A DNA stretch of 64,000 bases from Clarireedia homoeocarpa. Its lineage: Eukaryota; Ascomycota; Leotiomycetes; Helotiales; Rutstroemiaceae. Shown one piece after another: positions 46,587 to 56,138 of the stretch. A program made the translations under genes and the position numbers. Numbering within the stretch: the first letter of the stretch is position 1; each line of letters starts with the position of its first letter. The stretch spans positions 1-64,000 of the forward strand of contig LNKV01000073.1 of the NCBI GenBank assembly GCA_001465935.1, written 5' to 3'. The notes beneath the pieces were generated by a model that was given only the letters and a program-made list of their open reading frames with translations, searched no databases and had not been told where the DNA came from.

Positions 46587-47728
46587 AACGTCGAATGATT
46601 CGGGATAAGCTTGTGAATGAGTCTCTGTGCCGGCTCTTAAGGAATCCGTAGAAGTGAACCCCAATGGCACTTTAGAAGAGGGCTCAGATGACAAACGATT
46701 CAATTTTCCATTTAACTTAGCTGATTGGACCGTAACTCGCCGGAGTGAATATTATATTTGTTGAAGAGTTCCTTGATTCGCTTTTTCACAGACCTTAGAT
46801 TGCAGCGCTCCTGCGGCAAATTCACTGTCTGATGTATGACGGATAGGGAAGCACAGGATTGAAGACTAGGTAGATCAGTGATGAGAAACCTGATGATAAT
46901 CACTTTCAACTGCTCCTCAGCCCCATGGGTAGTTGCTGACATGACCATCCTTGTGATCTGCTTTCCTCAATTTCTCCGCGTTATATCCTCAAAACTTTAT
47001 ATCCTCAAAATATTTCAATAACCTCACGATTCCCCCCTCCCTCCAGCTTCACCCACTCACTGCCCAATTCCTGTGCTTCTTTCTTCTCATAGAACCCCAA
47101 ATACAACTCACGACCATAAATATAGTAAGTACTCAGTCTTTGGATCAGAATCCAGCCTTGCCATTATTTCCAGGGGAAGCCCATTCAGAACTTTCCTCCA
47201 CCATGTCCGACGTCAGGAGATAGCAAACTACTATTCCCTGTTTCTCGACATACTCCACCAGGCACAAAAGGACACACATAGCCAAATTCACTTTCCCCTC
47301 CTCCTTTCAGCGACCAAACCTTCCTTAGACGATACAATGAAATATAAACAACCTAAAGACAGAACAGAACGAAACTTTAAAGAAAGTAACAGGAAAGACG
47401 AGGAATCGGTTCAGCCACAAAAAAAATATCCTTCTTCTCTACAGATCTATCTTTCTTCCAAGAATAAAAACTATTTGTATGTACCAACAGTGGCTGTAGC
47501 AATACTGCATTCATCCTCTCCCCAGCACACCCTTCTCCTACCTTGTAAAAATAGATACATTGAGCAATCACTCTTTCCTCTCTCCCCAAACGCCAATTCT
47601 TATGATAGAAAAAATTACAAAAGAAAGATCACGAAGTCTTTCCTCGAAAATAAAACAGCCACCCAACAAGCAAGCAAATATAATTTTGCCTTTCCCTATA
47701 CCGCAGCCCACATCCCATTTGATCCCAT
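46587..47728. other. Intergenic, 3' flank of RHO3
   Basis: 1.1 kb with no supported gene. It includes a minus-strand frame at 46948-46712 that may be a 5' exon or leader of the preceding gene. A plus-strand frame of 274 codons (47073-47897) runs antisense into RHO3 and is Lys/Ser/Pro-rich without motifs; I treat it as spurious. Confidence 0.5.
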
Positions 47729-48743
47729 CTACATAACAACGCATTTCCCCTCATCCGCGCCCCCGTTGGGCTTCACACTCAACGCTACCCTCGCCGCCTC
47801 AGTAAACGCCTCGTTAACCCCCCGATTCCGCATCGCCGAGCATTCCAAATACCTCAGCGCATTGATCCTCCGCGCGACCTCGAGGCCTTGGTTGTAATCG
47901 ATCATTGGCTTCTTTTCCTTCCCGGCCGCCGCACCTCCTTCCGCCCCCGGCTCTGCGGCATCGTCTTCGCCTTGTTCGCGCAAATCGCATTTCAGCGCCA
48001 CTAGGACGAGCTTGACGCCTTGGCAGTTCTCGGCAATTTCCCCAACCCATTTCGATTCTACGTTTTCGAGGGAGTCTTTCGAGTCGACGGAGAAACAGAG
48101 CATGATTGCGTGTGTGTCATCGTAGGAGAGGGAGCGCAGGCGATCGAATTCTTCTTGCCCAGCCGTGTCCCAGAGGGAGAGCTCGATGTGCACATTATCG
48201 ACGAAGATATCTGTAAGAAGGCATGTGAGTTCAGGCTACAAGGCAGTTGCTGCGCGGATCGCTGGAGAAGATATGATGGCGCTGGGATTGAAGTGGGAGA
48301 TATGAGCTTACCATGGACGTAGTTCTCGAATACAGTAGGTTCATAAACCGTTGGAAAATATCTATACGAGGTGTCAGTAATTCGCCCTCAATCCCACTCT
48401 CCTCAAGACCACAGAATAGATTAGACATACCCTCTCGTAAAAACATTTAGCAGACTCGTTTTCCCACACGCACCATCCCCTCTATCGCATTGGAACAAAA
48501 AAACGTCAGCAATCAATCTACTAAGTTATTCCAGGGGGTTCCAAGCCCTCAATTTCCACACAACGAGCGCCTCTTATGCGACCGTCGACCGAAATTTCAT
48601 GCAACTCCTCGTCCGGCATATGATGACGATATCGCAATCCTGGAGCTTGTGCGAGGGGGTGTGATTGAAGGATGAATAGACTTAGCATACAGTAACACCA
48701 GTTTCCGCTGGGTGGTTTTTGATCCTCCGAGTCCGCACGGCAT
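47729..48743 (-). CDS. RHO3: Rho-family GTPase RHO3
   Basis: Four exons, 48743-48691, 48481-48431, 48361-48312 and 48210-47729, give 211 residues. All motifs of a prenylated Rho protein are present: P-loop GDGACGKTS, switch I FPTVYEPTVFENYV, switch II WDTAGQEEFDRLRSLSYDD, the KCDL base-recognition motif, ECSA, and the C-terminal CaaX box CVVM. Rho3 directs exocytosis and actin polarity at hyphal tips. The N-terminus is short (MPCGLGGSKTTQRKLVLL), with a Cys that could be palmitoylated as in yeast Rho3. The segment after KCDL carries an acidic, Ala/Gly-rich insertion (about residues 140-160) that looks longer than usual. The tiny first exons are characteristic of fungal Rho genes. RHO3 rather than RHO1 or CDC42 follows from the VDNVHIELSLWDTAGQ block. 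Confidence 0.92.
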
Positions 48744-50402
48744 TTTTGCAGATGTACTTGTGAGAGTTGAGTCTTAAATTGAGGAGTGTGTGGTGTGGTT
48801 GAGGTGAGGTTGAGGTGAGGTTATAGATAGTTCAAGGATCGATAGATAGATACGTTGGAAAGTAGAAGGTAAGAAACGTTAAGGTTAGGTAGGAATCGAC
48901 GACCAAAGAGCGAGCGACTAGGGTGAATTTGGCTGGACGATTCGAGTTGATTGATGAACGGATGAATGGAATCAAATCAACTGAAGAGAAACAAGGTCGA
49001 GTCGCGACGAGAAGTAAGCAGTCCTAGCTGAAGTAGTGAAAGGGAAATCGCGTATAATTGTATAAAAGTAAGGGAGGAAGGTAATGAAACTGGACAATGT
49101 TTGATGTTGTCAATGATTTGATATTTGATAAGGGAAGTCCCCTGTCACGCGATGTCTGAAAAAGATTATACACCCAAAAAGTCTTATCTATTCAAAAACA
49201 TCTAGCAAATCGAGAAATTGAGATTTTGATACAATCGTTAAGCTGGCAGATACTTGAAGTTCTCCTGTATCCGAATATCATTGTTTGTTATTTCAAAAAT
49301 GGTTGTGAAGCTTTTGAGCTGTTCTGATATTTGCACTGATCGAATCCATGCTTCAACGACGGTTTGATTTTCGGTGGCTACTTCTATTCCGACCTTACTG
49401 TCCCCCATTAGCTCTCATTAGCCCTCATTAGCCCTCACCAGCCCTCGCCAGCCCTCACCAACCTTCACCAGCCCTCCATGCTCCCACTCCAAGGTATCTA
49501 GAGAGCAGAATGTAAAGGAGTGGCAGATGGACTGGAAGCGCTGTTCGCGGTGCTTCTTCTTCAGGGAAATGATGATATGATGGTTTGCCGAGCGCAGCCA
49601 ATTTTAGAACATTTTAGCACTTTTCCTTCGCGCAGCGCTGATCAGCTTAGAACTACAGTATGAATTTCGCACTTATGCAAGGCTAGGCAAGTACCAAGTT
49701 CCGTTACGAGCGCAGGACTGACTGTACACCCAAGGGGGAGAGAAAAGTGCAATTAAACTCTTGTCCTCCACGGCGAAACTCGAGAGATTTTGTGGATACT
49801 CCGCAGAGAGCGAGGAATTTGGAGAGACAAAAGGAGATGGAGATTAGTTGACTATCGTGACTATACTAAGGACAAATACGGAATCCCCTCCTCACCCGAA
49901 CCGAGGCGGCCGTTCGAAATGTAATTCTGACACTTTGATAACCTTCCTGTGACCAACCAATTACGACCCGGGATCGGGAATTAGCCCCAGAAATCTTCAA
50001 CTCCGGGAGTCCGGGAAAATAGGGAAATTACTGCAGTGTGGCTGAAATGCGCTCGGTGCAGCGAGGAATGAGAAGAAAGCGGATGATCGTCGCATGGGGA
50101 TGGAATGAGGTAGAAAAAAAAGATGGGGAACATGCTCCTTGATGCGTTCTGGAAAAGGAGGTTGTTTGTGTGGTAGTAGTGATACTATGTAGATGTGCAG
50201 GCCCGCAAATGATCTCGCCTTGGAGTTGTGCATTATGGAGACAGTGGGGAGGGCTTAATTTTTGCGTGAAAATATTCAAAAGTCTTCCTTCAAGGAGGTA
50301 TAAGATATGTAGGAGATAGCAGTAGGCTAGACACAGAGTAAACGCATAGCTTTGCTACTGAAGGGTATCGAGTGTAATTACACATGTCTGCACGAATTCT
50401 AC
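48744..50402. other. Intergenic, RHO3 promoter
   Basis: 1.66 kb between RHO3 and CWC25, both on the minus strand. It contains the RHO3 leader, a GAGGTGAGGTT microrepeat near 48800-48825, and the decamer array listed separately. No gene seen. Confidence 0.5.
49406..49475 (+). repeat. 10-bp tandem repeat, 7 copies
   Basis: Seven consecutive decamers following CAYYAGCCCT (CATTAGCTCT, CATTAGCCCT twice, CACCAGCCCT and variants). Copies differ mainly at positions 3-4 (TT or CC). Confidence 0.85.
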
Positions 50403-51836
50403 TTAATCCTCATCCTTCACATATCCTTGCCTACCACGCCCAATACGATCACCAAGGTTCATTTCGCCCGCCTTGCGATGCAAACCATTAACGAAGTCTC
50501 CCTTGTCTGTATATTTCGATGATTTCGCCCGCGCCCTGTCTTCCGCTTCCCGGGCTGCCTTTTCTTGTTCCTCCAATGCCTTGAGTCGCTTCCCACGATC
50601 CGCATCCAAGCTTGATGCATCTTGTTGCATAGCTGCCAGTTTTTTCTGTCTTTCTGCCTCCTTTTCTTCCTCAGATGGCCCTTCCCGTCTCTGGAATCCC
50701 CCTTGCGGTCTCCGGTCGTCTCGTCTCCCATTTCCATTTCCATTTCCATTTCCAAAACTATTGCCATTGCGTCTGCTGTCATATCTGGCGCCTCCATTCC
50801 TTCTGTCAAGCCCATTGTTTCGCCTCTCATTGGGTGCGGGGTAAGAGTCTCTTCTGTCGGGAGACCTCCTATGTCGATCCGGAGAAGGAGATCGTGAATC
50901 AGGGGATGAACTATTTCTCCTTCGCTGTGGCTTGTCCCTATTTTTGGATTGTCTATCATCGTCTCGATCGACTGGTGACCTAGGCTCTCGTCGCTCGTAA
51001 TCCCTTTCCCTCCTTGATCTACCTCGATCTCGTTCGTCCGGGGATACTGATCTTCGTTGTCGCGACCTTCCATAATTGTCTCGCTTCTCCACCGGAGATC
51101 TAGATCTGGAGTATGAATCCGAACGACGTCTGTGAGACCTACTACCTCTGTCCCTATCGTCCTCGTAGTCATCCCCGCTTCTGCGACGCTTGTAGCTTCT
51201 ATCCTCATCCCTATCGTCCCTATCATCATCCCGTCTTCGACGCTTGTGTCTGTGCTCATCATCATAGCCATCATCACGATGTCGGTGATGGTGTCGGTGC
51301 TTTCTTTCCTTCTTTGGTTTGGGCTCCTCTCCTTGGCCGGCCATGGCGAGTAATTTCCGTCTTTTGATTGGGTCGTTCATCATGGCTTCGTAGGCGGCTT
51401 GCTCTTGTTTCTTGATGGCAAGCATGGGATCTTCTCGAACCTTAGCTGCCGTGTCGCGTAGGGTATTCGCATTCTGTAGGGCCATAAAACTATCCTCAGA
51501 AGCTTGCTTCTCCAATTTCTTGTGTTCTGTGCCCTTAATTAATCCGTCGATTCGTCTCTTTCCAAGCAGATAACCTTCCATTTCCTCTGTCGTCCCAGCT
51601 TGACCACTAGATGGGCCTTGGTACATCCAATCGACACGGTCGACTCGCTTTCTGGACCCGGCAGCCTCGAGCTTATTTTGAATTTCTTCCTTGGCGCGCT
51701 CCTCCTTCAATTCCTTGATCCTCTGTTCTGTCCGTTTTCTTTCTTCGAGGGCCTTCTTCTCTTCCTCCCACACCCGCCTCTGGTTGCTCATAAGCACGGG
51801 ATGCCATGACTTCTTCAAGTTGAGATCGCCACCCAT
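50403..51836 (-). CDS. CWC25: Pre-mRNA splicing factor CWC25
   Basis: Spliceosome protein that in yeast joins after Prp2 to promote the first transesterification. Single exon, 477 residues. The N-terminus MGGDLNLKKSWHPVLMSNQRRVWEEEKKALEE is the diagnostic Cir_N/CWC25 start; the helix continues to about residue 60 and is followed by VDWMYQGP. Residues about 170-400 form a long, low-complexity Arg/Asp/Ser/His-rich tract resembling RS and RD domains of splicing factors, much longer than in yeast. A conserved-looking helical end (about 410-477) closes with DRIGRGRQGYVKDED. The start codon is unambiguous. It is divergent from CSN2, with 416 bp between start codons. Confidence 0.93.
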   Translation of the reverse strand: MGGDLNLKKSWHPVLMSNQRRVWEEEKKALEERKRTEQRIKELKEERAKEEIQNKLEAAGSRKRVDRVDWMYQGPSSGQAGTTEEMEGYLLGKRRIDGLIKGTEHKKLEKQASEDSFMALQNANTLRDTAAKVREDPMLAIKKQEQAAYEAMMNDPIKRRKLLAMAGQGEEPKPKKERKHRHHHRHRDDGYDDEHRHKRRRRDDDRDDRDEDRSYKRRRSGDDYEDDRDRGSRSHRRRSDSYSRSRSPVEKRDNYGRSRQRRSVSPDERDRGRSRRERDYERREPRSPVDRDDDRQSKNRDKPQRRRNSSSPDSRSPSPDRHRRSPDRRDSYPAPNERRNNGLDRRNGGARYDSRRNGNSFGNGNGNGNGRRDDRRPQGGFQRREGPSEEEKEAERQKKLAAMQQDASSLDADRGKRLKALEEQEKAAREAEDRARAKSSKYTDKGDFVNGLHRKAGEMNLGDRIGRGRQGYVKDED

Positions 51837-52252
51837 GTTGAGTTTCTTGGATATCTAGACGTCGGACGGTGATGTGGATGGGGTCGAAACGTAGAAATTC
51901 GCACGACAAGATAACGGTCGCCGTTATTCAGCCTTTCTTCCCGTACACCTGAAGTCGGCAATTCGCAACAGTAAATTTACGTGATGTTTGTTGACTCGTT
52001 GATTAAATATGGTACAGGAGATGTCGCAAAAGCAGATGTCAAGATAGAAAATCGAAGGCAGGACGCTAAGCGAGCAACCAATCAGACAAGCTATCCTATA
52101 AGCTCTATACACGCGAATCTGTAGCCTGGACCTTTATCCTTTGATACATCAACGAGAACAGTGCGACGAACTTTCTAAAATTGTTTTCGAGGCAGCTTCT
52201 CGCTTCTGAAGCTCAATCTATTCATTTGTTTCACAGGAAGTAATTCGCAATC
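51837..52252. promoter_or_regulatory. Divergent promoter region, CWC25 / CSN2
   Basis: 416 bp between two divergent conserved genes, so both promoters must lie here. No specific factor site is claimed. Confidence 0.5.
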
Positions 52253-53847
52253 ATGTCTGACGATGATGATTTCATGCAAGACTCCGACCAGGAGGGGTAT
52301 GTGGAGCTCAGACACCTCGAGGGTTATAGCTAAATATTATAGATATGACTTCGAATATGAAGAGGATGACGATCAAGAGAATGGCGACGTTGATATTGAA
52401 AACAAATACTACAATGCGAAGCAGATGAAAACCACAGATCCGGAAGGAGCCATTGAGGAGTTTCTGGGAGTACCAGATCTTGAACAAGATAAAGGCGACT
52501 GGGGGTTTAAAGGATTAAAGCAAGCAATAAAGCTGGAGTTCAAGCTTGGTTTATACGATAAGGCCAGTTCATCATAATCTCTCCCCTATTTGCGGTAACT
52601 AACCAGAGGTCTAGGCCGTCGAACATTACCGAGAACTCCTCACATATGTTAAATCTGCGGTCACTCGAAACTATTCTGAAAAGTCTATCAACAATATCCT
52701 TGACTACATCGAGAAAGGATCCGAAGATGAGAAAGCCAGGCATTGCATGGAAGAGTTCTATTCTCATACTCTGCAATCATTCCAAAGCACCAACAACGAA
52801 AGATTATGGCTGAAGACGAACATAAAACTGGCAAAACTCTTCCTTGATCGCAAGGACTACGGCGCAGTTACGAAGAAACTACGCGAGTTGCATAAAGCAT
52901 GCGAAAGAGAAGACGGCACAGATGATCCAAGCAAAGGGACATACTCTCTTGAAATCTATGCCTGTGAGATCCAAATGTACGCCGAGACCAAGAACAACAA
53001 GCAGTTGAAAAGATTATACGAACGAGCCCTGAAAGTCAAATCAGCTGTTCCGCATCCGAAAATCATGGGAATCATCCGAGAATGTGGAGGCAAAATGCAC
53101 ATGAGTGAAGAAAATTGGAAGGATGCTCAAAGCGATTTCTTTGAATCATTCCGCAATTACGATGAAGCTGGTTCTCTCCAGCGAATTCAAGTCCTTAAGT
53201 ATCTCGTCCTCACAACCATGCTCATGAAATCCGACATCAATCCTTTCGAGTCTCAAGAAACAAAACCCTATAAAAATGATCCTCGCATTGCCGCTATGAC
53301 CGATCTTGTGGACGCTTATCAGAGAGACGACATTCATAAATATGAAGAAGTCCTTCAGACGAACAAAGATCTCATGTCCGACCCCTTCATCCGTGAAAAT
53401 ATTGATGAAGTCACACGCAATATGCGAACCAAAGCCGTGCTCAAACTCATCGCTCCCTACACAAGATTCAAGCTAGACTTCATCGGCAAAGCACTCAAGA
53501 TTCCTGTCGAAGAAGTACAGGACATCTTAGGCTTCCTAATCGTGGATAAGAAAGTCAACGGGAAGATCAACCAGCAGAATGGTACCGTAGAAATCGTAGA
53601 TGATAGGGATGGAGAGCGATGCAGAGCAATGTTGGAGTGGACGGGTGCGGTTGAGACGTTGTATCAGACGATTTTCAGGGAGTCGGAGGGATTCAGGATG
53701 CCAGATATTAGTCAGATGGGCCCGGATGATAAAGAGGGTGGGTTTGGCAATGGTGATGTTAGGGGGAGGGGAAATTGGGGAATGGGCGGGTTTCCGGGGA
53801 GGGGAAAGGGCGTGGCAGGGCCGGGGAAGGGTAGGAAACCTTGGTAG
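52253..53847 (+). CDS. CSN2: COP9 signalosome subunit 2
   Basis: PCI-domain subunit of the COP9 signalosome, which removes Nedd8 from cullins. Three exons, 52253-52296, 52343-52562 and 52615-53847, give 498 residues. The N-terminus MSDDDDFMQDSD and YDFEYEEDD is the acidic start typical of CSN2. The helical repeat region includes YVKSAVTRNYSEKSINNILD, the most conserved block of the family, and the PCI domain lies at about 340-440. A Gly/Arg-rich tail follows from about residue 465 and is absent from animal CSN2. Intron 1 is GTATGT...ATAG. Intron 2 (52563-52614) has no GT donor that keeps the frame; AAG|GCCAGT...CTAACC...TAG|GCC restores LYDK-AVEHYRELL exactly, so it appears to be a GC-AG intron. 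Confidence 0.95.
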
Positions 53848-54373
53848 GTGGAATTCTTAGTCTGGACGACGAGCAGGAGCGTTAGGTGTTTTAGAACACT
53901 TAGAGGTGCGTGTAAATGGTGAGGTATACAGTGGGCTAGACTCGTCTGGCTAGCTAGTTCACATTGCCTACTGCCATAATACCTAGCTAGACGGATTGAT
54001 GGAGGAGGAAATACCATAACGCAGAATCACGATGTGAAACGTTAAGCAAAGAAAAGCAAACAGCTTGCTAATTAATGAGTCATGATAGAATGAAAAGAAC
54101 ATGTTTCCCAAAGTTTCCATGTTTGGTTCATTAAAAGTCAAGGGAGAAGAATTATTGCACCCAATTCCCTGCCGAGCCTTCTCATTTCGTCTCAAATCCT
54201 TCGACTTGTCAGCCGTAAAGCGCTTCTCGTATTCTTGGGGTTCAGTGTGTTCATTACGTGTTTTCGTCGTTCTCCGGGTTCGAACTGTGTTTTGGTCGTT
54301 GGCAGAAACGAAAGAGTAATCTTTTAGGACTATATCTTCTTTAAATTTATTTTCCATGCTGCACTCTGACAGA
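53848..54373. other. Intergenic, 3' of CSN2 and of the NLR relic
   Basis: 0.53 kb with no supported gene. It is the 3' flank of CSN2 and may hold further decayed sequence of the minus-strand NLR relic. Confidence 0.5.
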
Positions 54374-55450
54374 TTATCCATCGCTATTATTGTACATGAT
54401 AGGTGCTTGAAGTTCACTATCAATATCGCATTCGCTTTTCCTGTCCCATAATATCCATTGCTCCAATTCATTGGCTTCGTTGCTGTCGCTGTCACTGTCA
54501 TCAATAATAACATGAGGATCATCGTCAGCGTTGCTTTCGTCTCCATCCTGTTTCGGGATCTCCAGCTCGGACCGTTCGCCTCTAATGCCATCGCTCTGAT
54601 AACTAGTATTTTCAGAATTACCAGTAGAGGCCGCTTTACCCACATCATCGAGTATGCTACTCTCCTCGTTTCGACGCCCAAGCAAAGCTTCGGGAATACC
54701 TTGTCGATCGAAAAAGCTCATGAGGGACAACAAATCAGTCGCTGAGGGTCTTATCTCACGTATATGGTCAAAGAAATTTGCTAGGTAGTGATGATAGAAT
54801 TCTTTGCTTCTCAATCTCGGCGAAGGTGTTCGGTTTTGTAGTTCAGAAGATTGGTACTTTTGATATCGCTTTGCGAAAGTTGTCAAGATATTTTCGTACA
54901 GACCAACGTGGCATTCCTCGAAATATGTATGAGGCTGTTTGAACGATGACTAGCGGCATGAACACGAGTGCCTCGATGAGTTCAGCAATGACCTCATCGT
55001 CGTCGCTATCCTCACTCTCTTGTCTACCCAATTTTTTCTTGAAAAGTGACAGCGCATCTGGCTTGATCATAGGCTCAACTTTGATAGTGTTGCGCTCTTC
55101 CACTGGTTTCAGTGCGGCGATTTTGGTTCATGATGTTATGAGTATCGAACCGTGTTGGCACCACGGGAGATATGCCATCAGCCGTCGTTGATCGTCACCG
55201 CTATTGGTGCCCTGGGCCTGGACGAGCCACTTTCCCTTGTTATTGTTACGCAGCCAGTTGTGGACAAGCTGGAATATATTCGCCTTTGCATGCTCTCGAC
55301 CTGGGATCTTCACGAGATCTGCAACCACTTGGATGCCCTGCTTAAATCGGGAGGCGTTACTTGAGTGAATCCAGAACACCCATATGAATGCGCTTCGGCC
55401 CAATCCGATGTGGCTGGTCATACCCTTGACGTTTCCATCTATGTTCAACG
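54374..55450 (-). pseudogene. NB-ARC (NLR-type) relic
   Basis: Minus-strand remains of a fungal NB-ARC protein, in order: VFWIHSSNASRF, ANIFQLVHNWLR, GKWL joined directly to VQAQGTNS (the LVLDNVDD-type Walker B block is missing), PWCQHGSILITS, a TGA where the family has Arg (55130 region), VEPM, ALSLFKKKLG, ALVFMPLVIVQTASYI (the GLPL-like motif), then a frame change. A second frame holds NLLNYKTEHLRRD with stops where Trp is expected, before another frame change into DHIREIRPSATDLLSLMSFFD and GIPEALL. The downstream acidic stretch is open to 54374. No P-loop is recognisable upstream of 55450. At least two nonsense changes, one internal deletion and two frame changes make this inactive. Confidence 0.8.
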
Positions 55451-56138
55451 GTCTGACAGCGCTCTAAACCATTGGGCGGAATAATTGCTTAAGTTAATCC
55501 GTGACTCGGTGCCATTTTGCGGGGGAATGTTCCCCACATCCGAAAGAACCAAGTCAATGGTCCCCTCTCTCACCCACATTGAGCATGCCATACTCTAGAA
55601 TGCCTTTCGATGCAGAATTCGCTGGTTTCTGGCAATCTTGCGGCGTCTCGTATTGCAGCAATGCTACGAAAATACCACAAACGCTGCCATGGATAGTCAA
55701 TTGCTCAGATCAAGGCGCTCGGTAGTTGACTTCATACTCGATACTCGACTTGAGAGCTTCATAACGGGCGTCAATTTCTGACCTTAGAAACACCCCCGGC
55801 GCTTCATGTACACTTATGCAGGTTCAGGTAACCCATCGCAGTAGGTCATGGGAAAACTATGTTCCAGGTTCATGAGAGATGAATTTTGCTCATAATTGAA
55901 CCCCGCGGCCCACTTCGGGGCAGAATCATCCGATTTCTAGTGATCAATTGGTAGAATGCATATCCAGGGCAATTTAGTATCATGCCGATTGACGAGTCGG
56001 CAGCGGGTCGCTTATACGAGGGCTTTAAACCTTTGAGATATGAAGTCATATCACGATAATGATTGCCTATATGTAGCTGTCCCGGGCTCTCTACTCCTCG
56101 CCCACATCAGACACCGCTCTCTGTACTAATACTGCGCG
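55451..56138. promoter_or_regulatory. Promoter region of the beta-galactosidase gene
   Basis: 0.69 kb. CCCCGC at 55901-55906 reads on the other strand as GCGGGG, fitting SYGGRG, the site of the carbon-catabolite repressor CreA/CRE1, about 235 bp before the start codon. A single site is weak evidence, though repression by glucose would suit this gene. Confidence 0.3.

Noticed and set aside
47073..47897. 274-codon plus-strand frame overlapping RHO3
   Set aside because: Antisense to the RHO3 3' end, low-complexity Lys/Ser/Pro content and no motif.
49406..49475. CRISPR- or telomere-like look of the CATTAGCCCT array
   Set aside because: Units are contiguous decamers without spacers, and the motif is not TTAGGG. 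It is an ordinary tandem repeat.
50459..51277. 272-codon minus-strand frame within CWC25
   Set aside because: Frame-shifted shadow of the Arg/Asp-rich CWC25 tract. Met/Thr/Ile richness follows from reading CGN/GAY codons out of frame.
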